In this document: positions 42,083 to 50,889 of the stretch, piece by piece | How positions within the stretch are numbered: position 1 is the first letter of the stretch | How the letters are laid out: each line of letters opens with the position of its first letter | Assembly (NCBI GenBank): GCA_041397645.1 | Contig: JAWKWE010000004.1 | Location: forward strand, 1,860,001-1,924,000 | DNA from: Hyphomicrobiaceae bacterium | Lineage (GTDB): Bacteria > Pseudomonadota > Alphaproteobacteria > Rhizobiales > Hyphomicrobiaceae | Direction of reading: 5' to 3' | Length of the DNA stretch: 64,000 bases | Position numbers and translations under genes: made by a program | Notes under the pieces: generated by a model | Database searches by the model: none | What the model saw: the letters and a program-made list of their open reading frames with translations, nothing else | What the model was told of the DNA's origin: nothing

Positions 42083-43342
42083 ATGTCCCTCGCAACTGCC
42101 ACGGCAAGCACCGCTTCGGCGCGCCTCTCCACGGCCTCCCTGAAGGACAACAGCGCACACGAGCGGACCGCACCGCCCGGTAGCGCCGACATATTTGCTC
42201 CCGCCGCACCAATTGAATTTACCCTCATCACGTCGCGAAACGCATTCGATGCGCTGGAAGATGAATGGAACGCGCTGTTTGCGCGCGCAGCCACGTCCGC
42301 CCAGGTCTTCCAAACCTTCAATTGGAACTGGCATTGGGCCAATCACTACCTGTCGGGCGCTCCGGGCGGCATAAATCTTTGCGTTCTAGCAGGCCACCGC
42401 GACGGCAAACTCGTAATGGTGTGGCCGCTGGTACGCGAGCGGGTACGCGGCATCGCGCAGATCTTCTGGATGGGCGAACCGGTAAGCCAATATGGCGACG
42501 TGCTGATCGACGACATTCCCGATACCCTGCCCGCTCTAAAGGACGCCTGGAACTATCTGCGCAAACACGCCCACGCCGACGTGATGCGCCTTCGCCGGGT
42601 GCGCGAGGACGCGCGCGTTGCTCCGCTTCTGCGCGTCATCGGCGCGTCGGCATCAAATCCGCAAACGGCGCCCTATCTGGATCTCGCTTCGGCTGAGAAC
42701 TTCGCGGCTTATGAGCAACGCTACACTTCGAAGGCGCGTCGCAACCGCCGCCGATTCATGCGTCGCCTGGAAGAACAAGGCAACGTTCGCTTCGCGCGTA
42801 TTCACGGCGGTGGCGAAGCGCGCACGATGGCTGAGCGCGCAATCGATATGAAGACCGCTTGGCTTGCAAGCCGTGGACTGTTCTCGCAAGCACTCGCCGA
42901 CAAGCGACTGCGCGGTTTCTTTGCTGATGTGGCCGAATCCGCCTCCCATCCGACCGGTTGCGTGGTCTCCAGGCTGACGTCGAACGATGACATCGCTGCG
43001 CTCGACGTTTCGTTCGCCTGTAAGGGCCGCCTTGCAGTTCACATGATCGTCTTCAATCTCGCATACGAAAAAGCGGGCGTAGGCGGGTTGCTGATGGAGC
43101 ATTGCATCAGCGACGCTTTCGATGAGGACATCGCGACCTTCGATCTATTAGCGCCGGGCGATGCCTACAAGCTCGAATGGGCCGACAGCACCATTGGGAC
43201 CAATGACTGGTCGCAAGCTTTATCGCTCAAAGGCAGCGCCTACGTTGAGATTTATCTCAACAGGCTTCGCGGACAGATCAAGTCCACCCTCGCCTCGGTG
43301 CCCAAATCGCTGCGCAAGCGGTTGAACAGCCTTCTCCCCTAG
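42083..43342 (+). CDS. GNAT-family N-acetyltransferase (CelD/BcsL type)
   Basis: This protein has 419 residues. The first 45 are low-complexity Ala/Ser/Thr. From about residue 48 it matches the CelD/BcsL (COG5653) acetyltransferase family, with FDALEDEWNALF, the NWNWHWANHYL block and the acyl-CoA-binding half near 300-360 (HMIVFNLAYEKAGVGGLLMEHCI). Relatives occur in cellulose and exopolysaccharide gene clusters; none is visible here. It is convergent with the Clp-N/DUF4332 gene. Confidence 0.82.
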   Translation: MSLATATASTASARLSTASLKDNSAHERTAPPGSADIFAPAAPIEFTLITSRNAFDALEDEWNALFARAATSAQVFQTFNWNWHWANHYLSGAPGGINLCVLAGHRDGKLVMVWPLVRERVRGIAQIFWMGEPVSQYGDVLIDDIPDTLPALKDAWNYLRKHAHADVMRLRRVREDARVAPLLRVIGASASNPQTAPYLDLASAENFAAYEQRYTSKARRNRRRFMRRLEEQGNVRFARIHGGGEARTMAERAIDMKTAWLASRGLFSQALADKRLRGFFADVAESASHPTGCVVSRLTSNDDIAALDVSFACKGRLAVHMIVFNLAYEKAGVGGLLMEHCISDAFDEDIATFDLLAPGDAYKLEWADSTIGTNDWSQALSLKGSAYVEIYLNRLRGQIKSTLASVPKSLRKRLNSLLP

Positions 43343-43385
43343 TTGGCCACACAGGCCCCAACCCAACAAACGCGCATCCAGCAGT

Positions 43386-45431
43386 TCAGGCCGCAGCGCG
43401 TTCAGGTTCTGCAAGGCTTGCCGCTTCCACCCAACGACCTACCCGCTCGATGTCGGGAGGATTGCCGGAGCGCAACACACTCTGGCCGTCGCGCGTTTGC
43501 GCAAATTGCAGGATGGCGGCGCAAACCGCGGACTTGTCTGCACCTTCAATCTTCTCAAGCGTATCGAACCCGGCACCTGCCAGAAGCTGCGCATGGGTCC
43601 CGCGCAGCCAAGGCACCGTGCATACCAGACGCGACTGCGCCTGCCACAACGCGAGACGTTGCGCCGTGATGTAACGCACGCCGATCTTTGCGGCAGCTTG
43701 CTCTGGATTGCAGGAAAACAGATCGCGGACCTTGTAAATCCCCGCGCGCGACAGATAGGCCGCGGTGCGCGGACCTATTGAAGGCGCCTTTTCGATCTCA
43801 TCGTCCAAGGCGAGATAGAAGCGCTTTTCGCGCTCCGCCACGGGCCGGTCATCTGTGTCGGCCTCTTCTGCTTTCTGATCGGGCTCGGCATCGACCTCTT
43901 GATCGGCGTTTGCAGCAGCCTGAAATGCCCGCAACGGCTCCCGGTTGGCGTAGGGATAAACGGTTGCCGTATGAACCCGCGGTTGGTGCAGTGCGCTCAC
44001 GCGCTCTTGTCCGGTTCCTGTTCCTGACACCGCGTCGTGCGCCATTCGGGGTTCGCGGTTTCGCTCATAGTCGCGTTCTAGACCGCGCTCGCGCTCGCCA
44101 GCTTTCCAACGCCGCGGCCATGGGCTGGATCCGTCGCGGTTTCGTTTTCGCCATGAGCGCAGGCTGCGCCACGACCGACGACGCCTCCAACGAGAATGTG
44201 CACGGGACAACCGGCGCTGACGTGCACTTTCCGTGTCGTCGCTGCTCGAATTTGTCTCGCGTGAGCGCGCGGATGCGGCCTCGCGTTCCTGGGCTCGGGC
44301 GCGTTCTTCGCTGGCGCGGGTGAACGCGCCAAACGACGCGACGAGTTGCTCCAAAAGCCGGTCCTGCTTTTCAAGCCGCAGCGTCAACGTGCGCATCGCT
44401 TCCGCATCGCGCGTGGTGCGTTCACGTTCCGATCTTTCCCGTGCAGCCCGATCGGCATCTTCGCGCGCCATCCACTCGCGCAACGCGCGCTCGCGCTCTG
44501 CCTGGTTTCGCTCCGCCAAGTCTCTCTGTGTACGGTCGCGCTCCGACCCATCGCTGCGAGTTTTCGTGCGGCCATCGGAGTCGATTGCTGGACGCTCGCC
44601 CTCCCGCGTCCACTCTCCTGGCTGTCGCGTGCCAACGTGCCCTGTGCGATCACCAGCGAGACGGCCTGAAGGGTCGGGGCTGTACTTAGAGCTTTCCCCG
44701 TACTCCGATCCGTTGAAGGCATATCCGGTGAAATCATGTCCAGTGAAGGCAGGCGCCGCCAATGTATCGCCCCATTGCAATCGGGCGGACGTGTCCAACG
44801 TGCCACGCGATACCGACTGCGCTTCAGCAAACTCGAACGTGCGACCTGGCCATGCCTCCTGAACAGAACGCGCTAGGTCGGCAACTGTGAAAGCGGGGGC
44901 ATAGCCCACCGCGTCGTGGGAGGCCGTCTGAAACGACGTGCTGTCGTTGTCACTGTGGGGGTAAACGTTCTGTGGTGACAAAAGCCTCGCGCGATGGAGG
45001 AACGTTCGCAACGCGAGATCGTCTCCGTCCTGCATCATCACAGCAATTACATCTTGCGCTCCGGCATAAGACCGCCCGCTCCGCGCCGCGTAGGCAGCAG
45101 CGCGCGCAAGCAACAGCTTGAGCTGATCGGACGTGCGTGGCGAACCGCCCGCCGCGCCGCCCGTGTTCGCAAGCTCGGTCTCCAGCACCTCACGCAACGA
45201 CCAGATCGAGCAGCCCAGCGCCTCCAGGCTTTCGTGCCACGCGCGCGCTTGCGTCATCACCCAAACGAGATGCGCAATCTCGACTTGCCCGCCGCCGCGC
45301 GCTCGCGCGTCTTCATAGGCTGCGTTGCATAGCGCCAGCAACGCTTCATCGACTTGGACGATCGTATTGACGCCAGACGCGACATTGACGGTGGAGGCGA
45401 TCTCCTGACCGCAGCAGCGGCACGTGCTCAT
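43386..45431 (-). CDS. Clp-N-like and DUF4332 domain protein with a basic central region
   Basis: This 681-residue protein (ATG at 45431) combines parts rarely seen together. A Cys-rich start (CRCCGQ, C4-C6-C7) could hold zinc. Residues about 24-135 resemble a double Clp N-terminal repeat (VDEALLALCNAAYEDA and later AAAYAARSGRSYAGAQDVIAVMM), the substrate- or adaptor-binding module of Clp ATPases, but there is no ATPase. Residues about 290-395 are charged coiled coil (Arg/Glu/Asp). Residues about 404-445 are an Arg/Trp-rich segment. The C-terminal part (about 547-675) is a DUF4332 helix-hairpin-helix-like domain, with IEKAPSIGPRTAAYLSRAGI. DNA binding is inferred. Confidence 0.75.
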   Translation of the reverse strand: MSTCRCCGQEIASTVNVASGVNTIVQVDEALLALCNAAYEDARARGGGQVEIAHLVWVMTQARAWHESLEALGCSIWSLREVLETELANTGGAAGGSPRTSDQLKLLLARAAAYAARSGRSYAGAQDVIAVMMQDGDDLALRTFLHRARLLSPQNVYPHSDNDSTSFQTASHDAVGYAPAFTVADLARSVQEAWPGRTFEFAEAQSVSRGTLDTSARLQWGDTLAAPAFTGHDFTGYAFNGSEYGESSKYSPDPSGRLAGDRTGHVGTRQPGEWTREGERPAIDSDGRTKTRSDGSERDRTQRDLAERNQAERERALREWMAREDADRAARERSERERTTRDAEAMRTLTLRLEKQDRLLEQLVASFGAFTRASEERARAQEREAASARSRETNSSSDDTESARQRRLSRAHSRWRRRRSWRSLRSWRKRNRDGSSPWPRRWKAGERERGLERDYERNREPRMAHDAVSGTGTGQERVSALHQPRVHTATVYPYANREPLRAFQAAANADQEVDAEPDQKAEEADTDDRPVAEREKRFYLALDDEIEKAPSIGPRTAAYLSRAGIYKVRDLFSCNPEQAAAKIGVRYITAQRLALWQAQSRLVCTVPWLRGTHAQLLAGAGFDTLEKIEGADKSAVCAAILQFAQTRDGQSVLRSGNPPDIERVGRWVEAASLAEPERAAA

Positions 45432-45584
45432 GAGCGCTTCATCCCTGCAACTTGAATTGGCAGTCCCGCGCGAACCCACGGGACCGGCGCACACGTTACA
45501 AGAGGTTGCAGAGACACAAAAATCCGCACGCGTCCCGTCCACAGGAAAGAACCGCCTGTGCGGCCAAAAGGGCGCGTTCAACGT

Positions 45585-46640
45585 TTATTTCACGCCGAGC
45601 TTTTTCTGTAGGCTGGAAGATGAGGTGGTGTACTGGAACAGCACCTTCTTTCCTGGGTAGACAATACGCTGCGCTGCCTGCGCCATCAGTGCCGCCTCAT
45701 GGAAGCCCGATAGAATCAGCTTCAGCTTGCCCGGATACCAATTGATGTCGCCGACGGCGAAGATGCCGGGCTCGCTGGTCTCGAATTTCTCGGTGTCAAC
45801 GGTGATGAGGTTCTCATTCAGGTTGAGCCCCCAATCGGCGACCGGGCCCAGCTTCATCGTCAATCCGAAGAACGGCAGCATGGCGTTGCAGGCCACGGCC
45901 TCCTCACCGCTCGCGGTCTTCACCACGACACTGTCGAGGTTGGTACCGTCGCCATTGAGCTTGGTAACTTGGCCGATCATCAAACGGACTTTGCCCTCGG
46001 CAACCAGCGCACGCATCTTCTCCACCGAATGTGGCGCAGCGCGGAAATCGTCGCGTCGATGGATCAACGTCAAACTGTTGGCGATCGGCTGAAGGTTCAG
46101 CGTCCAGTCGAGCGCGCTATCGCCGCCACCGACGATCACCACGTCGCGGCCGCGCAGGCTGTCCATCTTGCGCACGGCGTAAAACACACCTGTGCCTTCG
46201 TAGCTCTCGATGCCATCCAGCGGAGGACGCTTGGGTGTGAATGAACCACCGCCGGCAGCGATCACGACCACCTTGGTGATGAACTGCGTGCCTGCGTCGG
46301 TTATGAGACTGAAGCGGCCGTCCTCCATCTTGCTCAGCGCGTCAACGCGCTCGGAGTAGTGAAATTCTGGGCCGAACGGTTTGATTTGTTCCATGAGCCG
46401 TTCGGTAAGCTCCTGGCCGGTTACGATCGGCAGCGCAGGCACGTCGTAGATCGGTTTCTCAGGGTAGAGTTCCGCGCATTGACCTCCCGGGCGATCCAGG
46501 ATGTCGATCACATGGGCCTTGATGTCGAGCAGACCAAGTTCGAACACCGCAAACAGACCGCAGGGTCCCGCGCCGATGATCACGCAATCGGTTTCAATCG
46601 TTTCGACGGCCGCCGGCGCGGCTGGTTCTTGCGGGCTCAT
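45585..46640 (-). CDS. Ferredoxin-NADP+ reductase (thioredoxin-reductase-like)
   Basis: This 351-residue flavoprotein has an FAD motif, CVIIGAGPCGLFAVFE (about 19-34), a second dinucleotide motif for NADPH, DVVIVGGGDSALDWTL (about 165-180), and GIFAVGDINWYPGKLKLILSGFHEA near the C-terminus. It lacks the CxxC of thioredoxin reductase, so it belongs to the TrxR-like ferredoxin-NADP+ reductases. It would exchange electrons between NADPH and the adrenodoxin-type ferredoxin encoded 40 bases upstream in the same operon. Confidence 0.92.
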   Translation of the reverse strand: MSPQEPAAPAAVETIETDCVIIGAGPCGLFAVFELGLLDIKAHVIDILDRPGGQCAELYPEKPIYDVPALPIVTGQELTERLMEQIKPFGPEFHYSERVDALSKMEDGRFSLITDAGTQFITKVVVIAAGGGSFTPKRPPLDGIESYEGTGVFYAVRKMDSLRGRDVVIVGGGDSALDWTLNLQPIANSLTLIHRRDDFRAAPHSVEKMRALVAEGKVRLMIGQVTKLNGDGTNLDSVVVKTASGEEAVACNAMLPFFGLTMKLGPVADWGLNLNENLITVDTEKFETSEPGIFAVGDINWYPGKLKLILSGFHEAALMAQAAQRIVYPGKKVLFQYTTSSSSLQKKLGVK

Positions 46641-46680
46641 CGCCTGTCGTCTCCGTCAGCTTGCAGTAAACTTGGGTGGT

Positions 46681-47001
46681 TCAGAATTGCTTTTCCGGTA
46701 CGCGCAAAATCAGACCATCGAGGTCGTCGCTGACTCGAATTTGGCAGCTCAAACGGCTCTCCTCGCGCACGTCGAACGCGAAATCGAGCATGTCCTCTTC
46801 CATCTCCGAGGGCTTGCCCGTCTTCTCGCGCCAGCTCTCATCAACGTAGACGTGGCAGGTCGCGCACGCACATGCGCCGCCGCACTCGGCTTCGATGCCT
46901 GGCACGTTGTTCATCTTGGCCGCTTCCATCACGGTGAGCCCAGCTTCCGCTTCCACTGTCTGCGCCTGCCCGTCGGGCTGGATGAAGGTGATCTTGGCCA
47001 T
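46681..47001 (-). CDS. Adrenodoxin-type 2Fe-2S ferredoxin
   Basis: This ferredoxin of 106 residues has the cluster ligands C40, C46, C49 and C86 (C-x5-C-x2-C-x36-C), the adrenodoxin/putidaredoxin spacing. The ATG at 47001 was chosen because the family starts MAKITFI; the upstream reading frame is not conserved. It carries electrons from the reductase encoded just downstream to an unknown acceptor. Cytochrome P450 or Fe-S assembly are the usual uses of this class. Confidence 0.95.
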   Translation of the reverse strand: MAKITFIQPDGQAQTVEAEAGLTVMEAAKMNNVPGIEAECGGACACATCHVYVDESWREKTGKPSEMEEDMLDFAFDVREESRLSCQIRVSDDLDGLILRVPEKQF

Positions 47002-47270
47002 GAGGCGCTCGCCGCTCCATTGTTGGTTAATTCGAGATCCATCTCGACGCCGCGCACGGGGTCGCAAATCCCACTTGGTTCGTGTTCCCTCGCCCACCTG
47101 CAAATATGCCGAAACAGATGCCGGGGTGCGGACCACGCGCGGGGGCAGGATTAGTCGTCACAGACCGCGATTTCAAGCCGGGCGTTGGGGTTGCGAGCCA
47201 TCCGCCGCACGGACGGTTGCAGGGACGGTTAAAGGGCAAGATCGGGACTCCGAGGTGCAGAAACCGCGCC

Positions 47271-47657
47271 TCAGCCGTAGGTCGCGGCAATGAAGTCTTC
47301 CGCCTCTTTAGCCGCAGCCGTAAGAAGACCCACCGTCTCCTCGACCTTCGCCGGATTGGAGACCCCAAGCGAGTGCTCAGCCTGCTCGGCGATCCGTGCT
47401 ATCCGCCAGGCGCCGACGGCGCGTCCAGAGCCTTTCAGGGTATGAGCGGCGACCTTCCAGTCCTTCTCCGTGCGCGCAGCACCCAGCGCAGCAATGGTGG
47501 CGGGAAGCTGCGCCAGAAACAATTCCAGCACTTCTTTTTCCAACCCCGAATCGCCCAGCGTGTATCGCCGTAGGTGCTTCAAATCGACCGGTGTCGAAGG
47601 GGCGGCTTCGGCCTTTCCATAACGCTTCTGCTCTTCGTGGAATGCCGTCGCGGTCAT
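47271..47657 (-). CDS. Histidine phosphotransfer (Hpt) domain protein
   Basis: This 128-residue protein is a single Hpt four-helix bundle with the phospho-accepting histidine in AAHTLKGSGRAVGA (about residue 73). The N-terminal helix LEKEVLELFLAQLPATIAAL and the downstream RIAEQAEHSL helix are normal for the family. It would relay phosphate between a hybrid kinase and a response regulator. It is divergent from, and shares a 407-base region with, the growth-pole-ring-like gene; its direct partners are not in this window. Confidence 0.85.
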   Translation of the reverse strand: MTATAFHEEQKRYGKAEAAPSTPVDLKHLRRYTLGDSGLEKEVLELFLAQLPATIAALGAARTEKDWKVAAHTLKGSGRAVGAWRIARIAEQAEHSLGVSNPAKVEETVGLLTAAAKEAEDFIAATYG

Positions 47658-48064
47658 TAAATTGCGCCCCCAGAGTCCAACACTTGGCCACCCGATCGCG
47701 CACTCAAGTCCTGATCGGAAAGCGGCCCGGCTGACCGAGATCATCTCATGTCAGAGCTAAATGGCTGTAAATCCAACATGTTGCATTCTTCTGTTTGCAG
47801 CAACACTTCGGCAATGCTTGCCGCTACACTTGCGCCAGCAATGGCTCCCTTTTTTTTGCCGGAATGCCGGGCGAAATCTTCAACACGCAACCCGGGGAAA
47901 ATCTGGTTGCATCACCTAGTCTTATCGCGTTCTCCACGGCGGTGGACTGCCGGGGGAGATATGGAGATTTCTGCTTGGAGCGGGGAGGATAATTGGCCTA
48001 ATCTTTGGCTCGGGAACGGGACAAGGGTTAGACCTCGAGACCTGATGGGGGCTCGGGGGTGTGA
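47658..48064. other. Divergent promoter region between the Hpt gene and the polar protein gene
   Basis: These 407 bases hold an AT-richer part near 47750-47870, including a run of eight T bases (around 47849-47856), and a GC-rich 3' part. No gene is convincing. Direct repeats of TGCCGG occur at 47857-47870. Promoters for both divergent genes are expected here. Confidence 0.5.
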
Positions 48065-50827
48065 ATGCGTTTCGGGGGACGTCGTGTAATGGCATTGCCG
48101 CAGGATCCTATGGCCAAACTCATGGCCGTGACCGGCCGGAGTGAGGCCGGCCGGAGTGACGACGCCTTGTCCACCACAGCGGACGAAGCCGACGCGGACG
48201 TCAACACCGACACGCCTCCAAGCCTCGGCCCTGCCACGCCGCCGCCGCTCACGGGCAAATCCACCGCCGGCGCAGCAAACGATCTCAGCGAGCCGCCGCC
48301 CCGTCGCGTCGCCCGCCGTAGACCCGCCGGACCCGTGCGCAGCAAGATCGCCGCTAACGACGACGTGCCGAGCATCGGTGGTCTGATCTATGCCCTGGAG
48401 CAGAAGCCTTCGACCAAGGTGTTCCGCACCGCCGGTATCGCCAGCGCCGCGTGGGCCGTCCTTGGGGGAATCTTCGGAGCCTACACGCTCGCCCCGCAGT
48501 GGATGGAGGGCGCAAGCTCCACTTCCATCCTTCTCAGCCCCACGACCTTTACGATCGCGGCGGCCATTCTGGTGCCGATCGCCATCGTCTGGCTGCTGGC
48601 GCTTCTCAATTGGCACGTTGCCTCGCTGGCACTGCGCTCTTCTACCATGACCGAAGTTGCGATCCGGCTCGCAGAGCCTGACCGCAACGCCGAGCAGTCG
48701 ATCGCCAGCCTCGGCCAAGCCGTCCGCCGCCAAGTCTCGTTCATGAACGATGCTGTCAGCCGCGCTCTCGGCCGCGCTGGTGAACTGGAAGCGCTTGTAC
48801 ACAATCAGGTCGCCGATCTTGAACGCTCCTACGAGCAAAACGAGCGTCGCATCCGCGGGCTTATTCAAGAATTGACGGGCGAGCGCCACGCGCTGCTAAA
48901 TACGTCCACCAGTGTCACCGAGACGCTGCGCTCGCTTGGCACGGAAATCCCGACGCTGATCGAAAAGCTCTCCACTCAACAAGTGACGCTGGCTGGGATA
49001 ATCAAAGGCGCCGGTGACAACCTGTCTGCGCTCGAAACGTCGCTAGCCTCCTCCACGGGAAGATTTGAAAACGCGCTCGGCACGCGCACGCAGCAACTCC
49101 AGACCGTGCTTGAGGATTACACGACGGCCTTCTCCAGCGCCCTTGGCTCGCGTACCGAGCAAATGCGCGTTGCGTTCGACAGCTACATGCAAACGCTCGA
49201 CACCACGCTCGGCAACCGCACCGAAAATCTGCAAACGGTTTTTGAGGAATATGCCAAAGCGCTGGATACGACGCTGGCAAACCGCGCGCAGGCACTGGAC
49301 GTGCAGCTCGTCGAGCGTACCAAGTCGCTCGACGACGCCTTCCAGAAGCGGCTGGCGCTATTCGATGAGCAGATCCAGAAGTCGACCTCCGACATCGATC
49401 ACGCGGTGTCCGAGAAGGCGGCACGACTGACAAGCGCGCTGGAGAGCCATGCCAACTCGTTCCGCGAGACGATCTCCCGCCAGGCGATGGATCTTGACGA
49501 GTCCGTCATGAACGGCATCAACTCGGTGCGTCGCACCAGCGAAAACATCACACGTCAGTCGCTGAAAGCCATCGAAGGACTGGCCAGCCAGTCCGATATG
49601 CTGAAGTCCGTCTCGGAGAATCTGCTCGGCCAAATCCACGGCGTCACGAATAGGTTCGAGAACCAGGGCCAGACCATCCTCAAAGCGGCCAACGCTCTGG
49701 AAGCTGCAAACTTCAAGATCGACGCCACGCTTCAGACGCGCCACAAGGAAATCTCTCGTTCGCTGGACCGCTTGTCGGGGAAGGCCGACGAAATCGGCAA
49801 AGTCTTCAACACCTATTCCGACAGCCTCGAAGGCTCGCTCGAATCGATGGAGAGCCGCGCGCGCGCAATCTCTCAGGAGCTGAAACAGGACACCGAAAGC
49901 CGCTCGCGCGAGCTGCTCGCGGAGCTGGAACGGGTCAAGACGCTCACCAGCAGCGAAAGCGACCGCACCTTGAACGATCTGAAGAACCGCTTCAGCGACG
50001 CTTCGGGTGAAATGACGCGAGAGTTCGCCACGCTGTCTTCTCGGCTCGCAAACGCATCGGAAGAAGCGCGCACTAAGGCCGCCGAGGCGGCTGCACAGCT
50101 CGCAGCCGAACAGACACGTATTCGCGAGGAAGCCGCGCGCCTGCCTAATACCACCCGCGAAACCGCGGAAGCGATGCGCCGCGCCCTGCAGGATCAGCTC
50201 AAAGCACTCGACCAGCTCAACCAGCTTTCTACCCGCACGAGCGCCATGCGCGACGTGATGCCACCTCAGCCCGCCGCCACCGCGCCGACGCCGCCCATTC
50301 CGGCAAGCCGCCAGCTGGCAAGCCCGAGCACACCGCCGCCCTCGTCTCCACCGCCGCCGGCACCTGCCCCAACACCGGAGCCAAACTCACGTGGGCGGGC
50401 TTCCCAATCGCGAACCGATCGCGAAGGCTGGTCACTGGGCGATCTGTTGGCACGAGCTTCGCACGAGGAAGATGTGCCTGCCGCAAGCCCTCAACCGTTC
50501 CAGCTCGATGTCGGCTTGATCTCGCACGCCATCGACGCGGCAACGGCCTCCGCAATCTGGAACCGCTTCCGCTCCGGTCAGCGCAACATCATGGTGCGCT
50601 CGATCTACACGCCTGAGACGCGGATCGTATTTGATGAGATCTCACGTCGCATCAAAGCGGATAATGATCTCGCGCAGACGGTTCAGCGCTATCTTTCGGA
50701 CTTTGAGAGCATCATCAAAGACGCCGACGCGCGCGATCCTTCCGGGCGCATGGCTCATACGCACCTTGTCTCCGACTCCGGCCGCGTCTACCTGTTCCTG
50801 GCCCACGCCGCGGGCCGTGCAATCTGA
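48065..50827 (+). CDS. Growth-pole-ring (GPR/RgsE)-like coiled-coil membrane protein
   Basis: This protein has 920 residues. In order: a polar, Pro/Ala-rich cytoplasmic start (1-115); two membrane helices (about 122-143 and 162-183); a long coiled-coil region (about 205-740) resembling apolipoprotein A1/A4/E repeats, with seven exact 22-residue repeats at 338-491; a Pro-rich linker (about 755-800); and a conserved C-terminal domain (about 825-920, from FQLDVGLISHAID to SGRVYLFLAHAAGRAI). That C-terminal domain, the topology and the repeats match the Rhizobiales family that includes GPR of Agrobacterium and RgsE of Sinorhizobium, required for polar growth; those are about twice as long. Start alternatives are 48065 and 48089. 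Confidence 0.82.
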   Translation: MRFGGRRVMALPQDPMAKLMAVTGRSEAGRSDDALSTTADEADADVNTDTPPSLGPATPPPLTGKSTAGAANDLSEPPPRRVARRRPAGPVRSKIAANDDVPSIGGLIYALEQKPSTKVFRTAGIASAAWAVLGGIFGAYTLAPQWMEGASSTSILLSPTTFTIAAAILVPIAIVWLLALLNWHVASLALRSSTMTEVAIRLAEPDRNAEQSIASLGQAVRRQVSFMNDAVSRALGRAGELEALVHNQVADLERSYEQNERRIRGLIQELTGERHALLNTSTSVTETLRSLGTEIPTLIEKLSTQQVTLAGIIKGAGDNLSALETSLASSTGRFENALGTRTQQLQTVLEDYTTAFSSALGSRTEQMRVAFDSYMQTLDTTLGNRTENLQTVFEEYAKALDTTLANRAQALDVQLVERTKSLDDAFQKRLALFDEQIQKSTSDIDHAVSEKAARLTSALESHANSFRETISRQAMDLDESVMNGINSVRRTSENITRQSLKAIEGLASQSDMLKSVSENLLGQIHGVTNRFENQGQTILKAANALEAANFKIDATLQTRHKEISRSLDRLSGKADEIGKVFNTYSDSLEGSLESMESRARAISQELKQDTESRSRELLAELERVKTLTSSESDRTLNDLKNRFSDASGEMTREFATLSSRLANASEEARTKAAEAAAQLAAEQTRIREEAARLPNTTRETAEAMRRALQDQLKALDQLNQLSTRTSAMRDVMPPQPAATAPTPPIPASRQLASPSTPPPSSPPPPAPAPTPEPNSRGRASQSRTDREGWSLGDLLARASHEEDVPAASPQPFQLDVGLISHAIDAATASAIWNRFRSGQRNIMVRSIYTPETRIVFDEISRRIKADNDLAQTVQRYLSDFESIIKDADARDPSGRMAHTHLVSDSGRVYLFLAHAAGRAI
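49076..49537 (+). repeat. Seven tandem 66-bp (22-residue) repeats in the polar protein
   Basis: Residues 338, 360, 382, 404, 426, 448 and 470 each start a 22-residue unit. The first four share L-G/A-x-R-T/A-x-x-L/M and an acidic-aromatic half with Leu or Phe at matching positions; the last three are more diverged. The period is twice eleven, as in apolipoprotein-type amphipathic helices. Confidence 0.9.
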
Positions 50828-50889
50828 TCGCTGGGCCAAAGGCGCGCCGGCCTCAAGCGACTATCGCCGTTACAGAGAAAAGCGCGACC

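Noticed and set aside
47748..48089. A plus-strand open frame ending exactly at the second possible start of the polar protein gene
   Set aside because: Cys/Trp/Arg-rich with no plausible composition or ribosome site; treated as chance.
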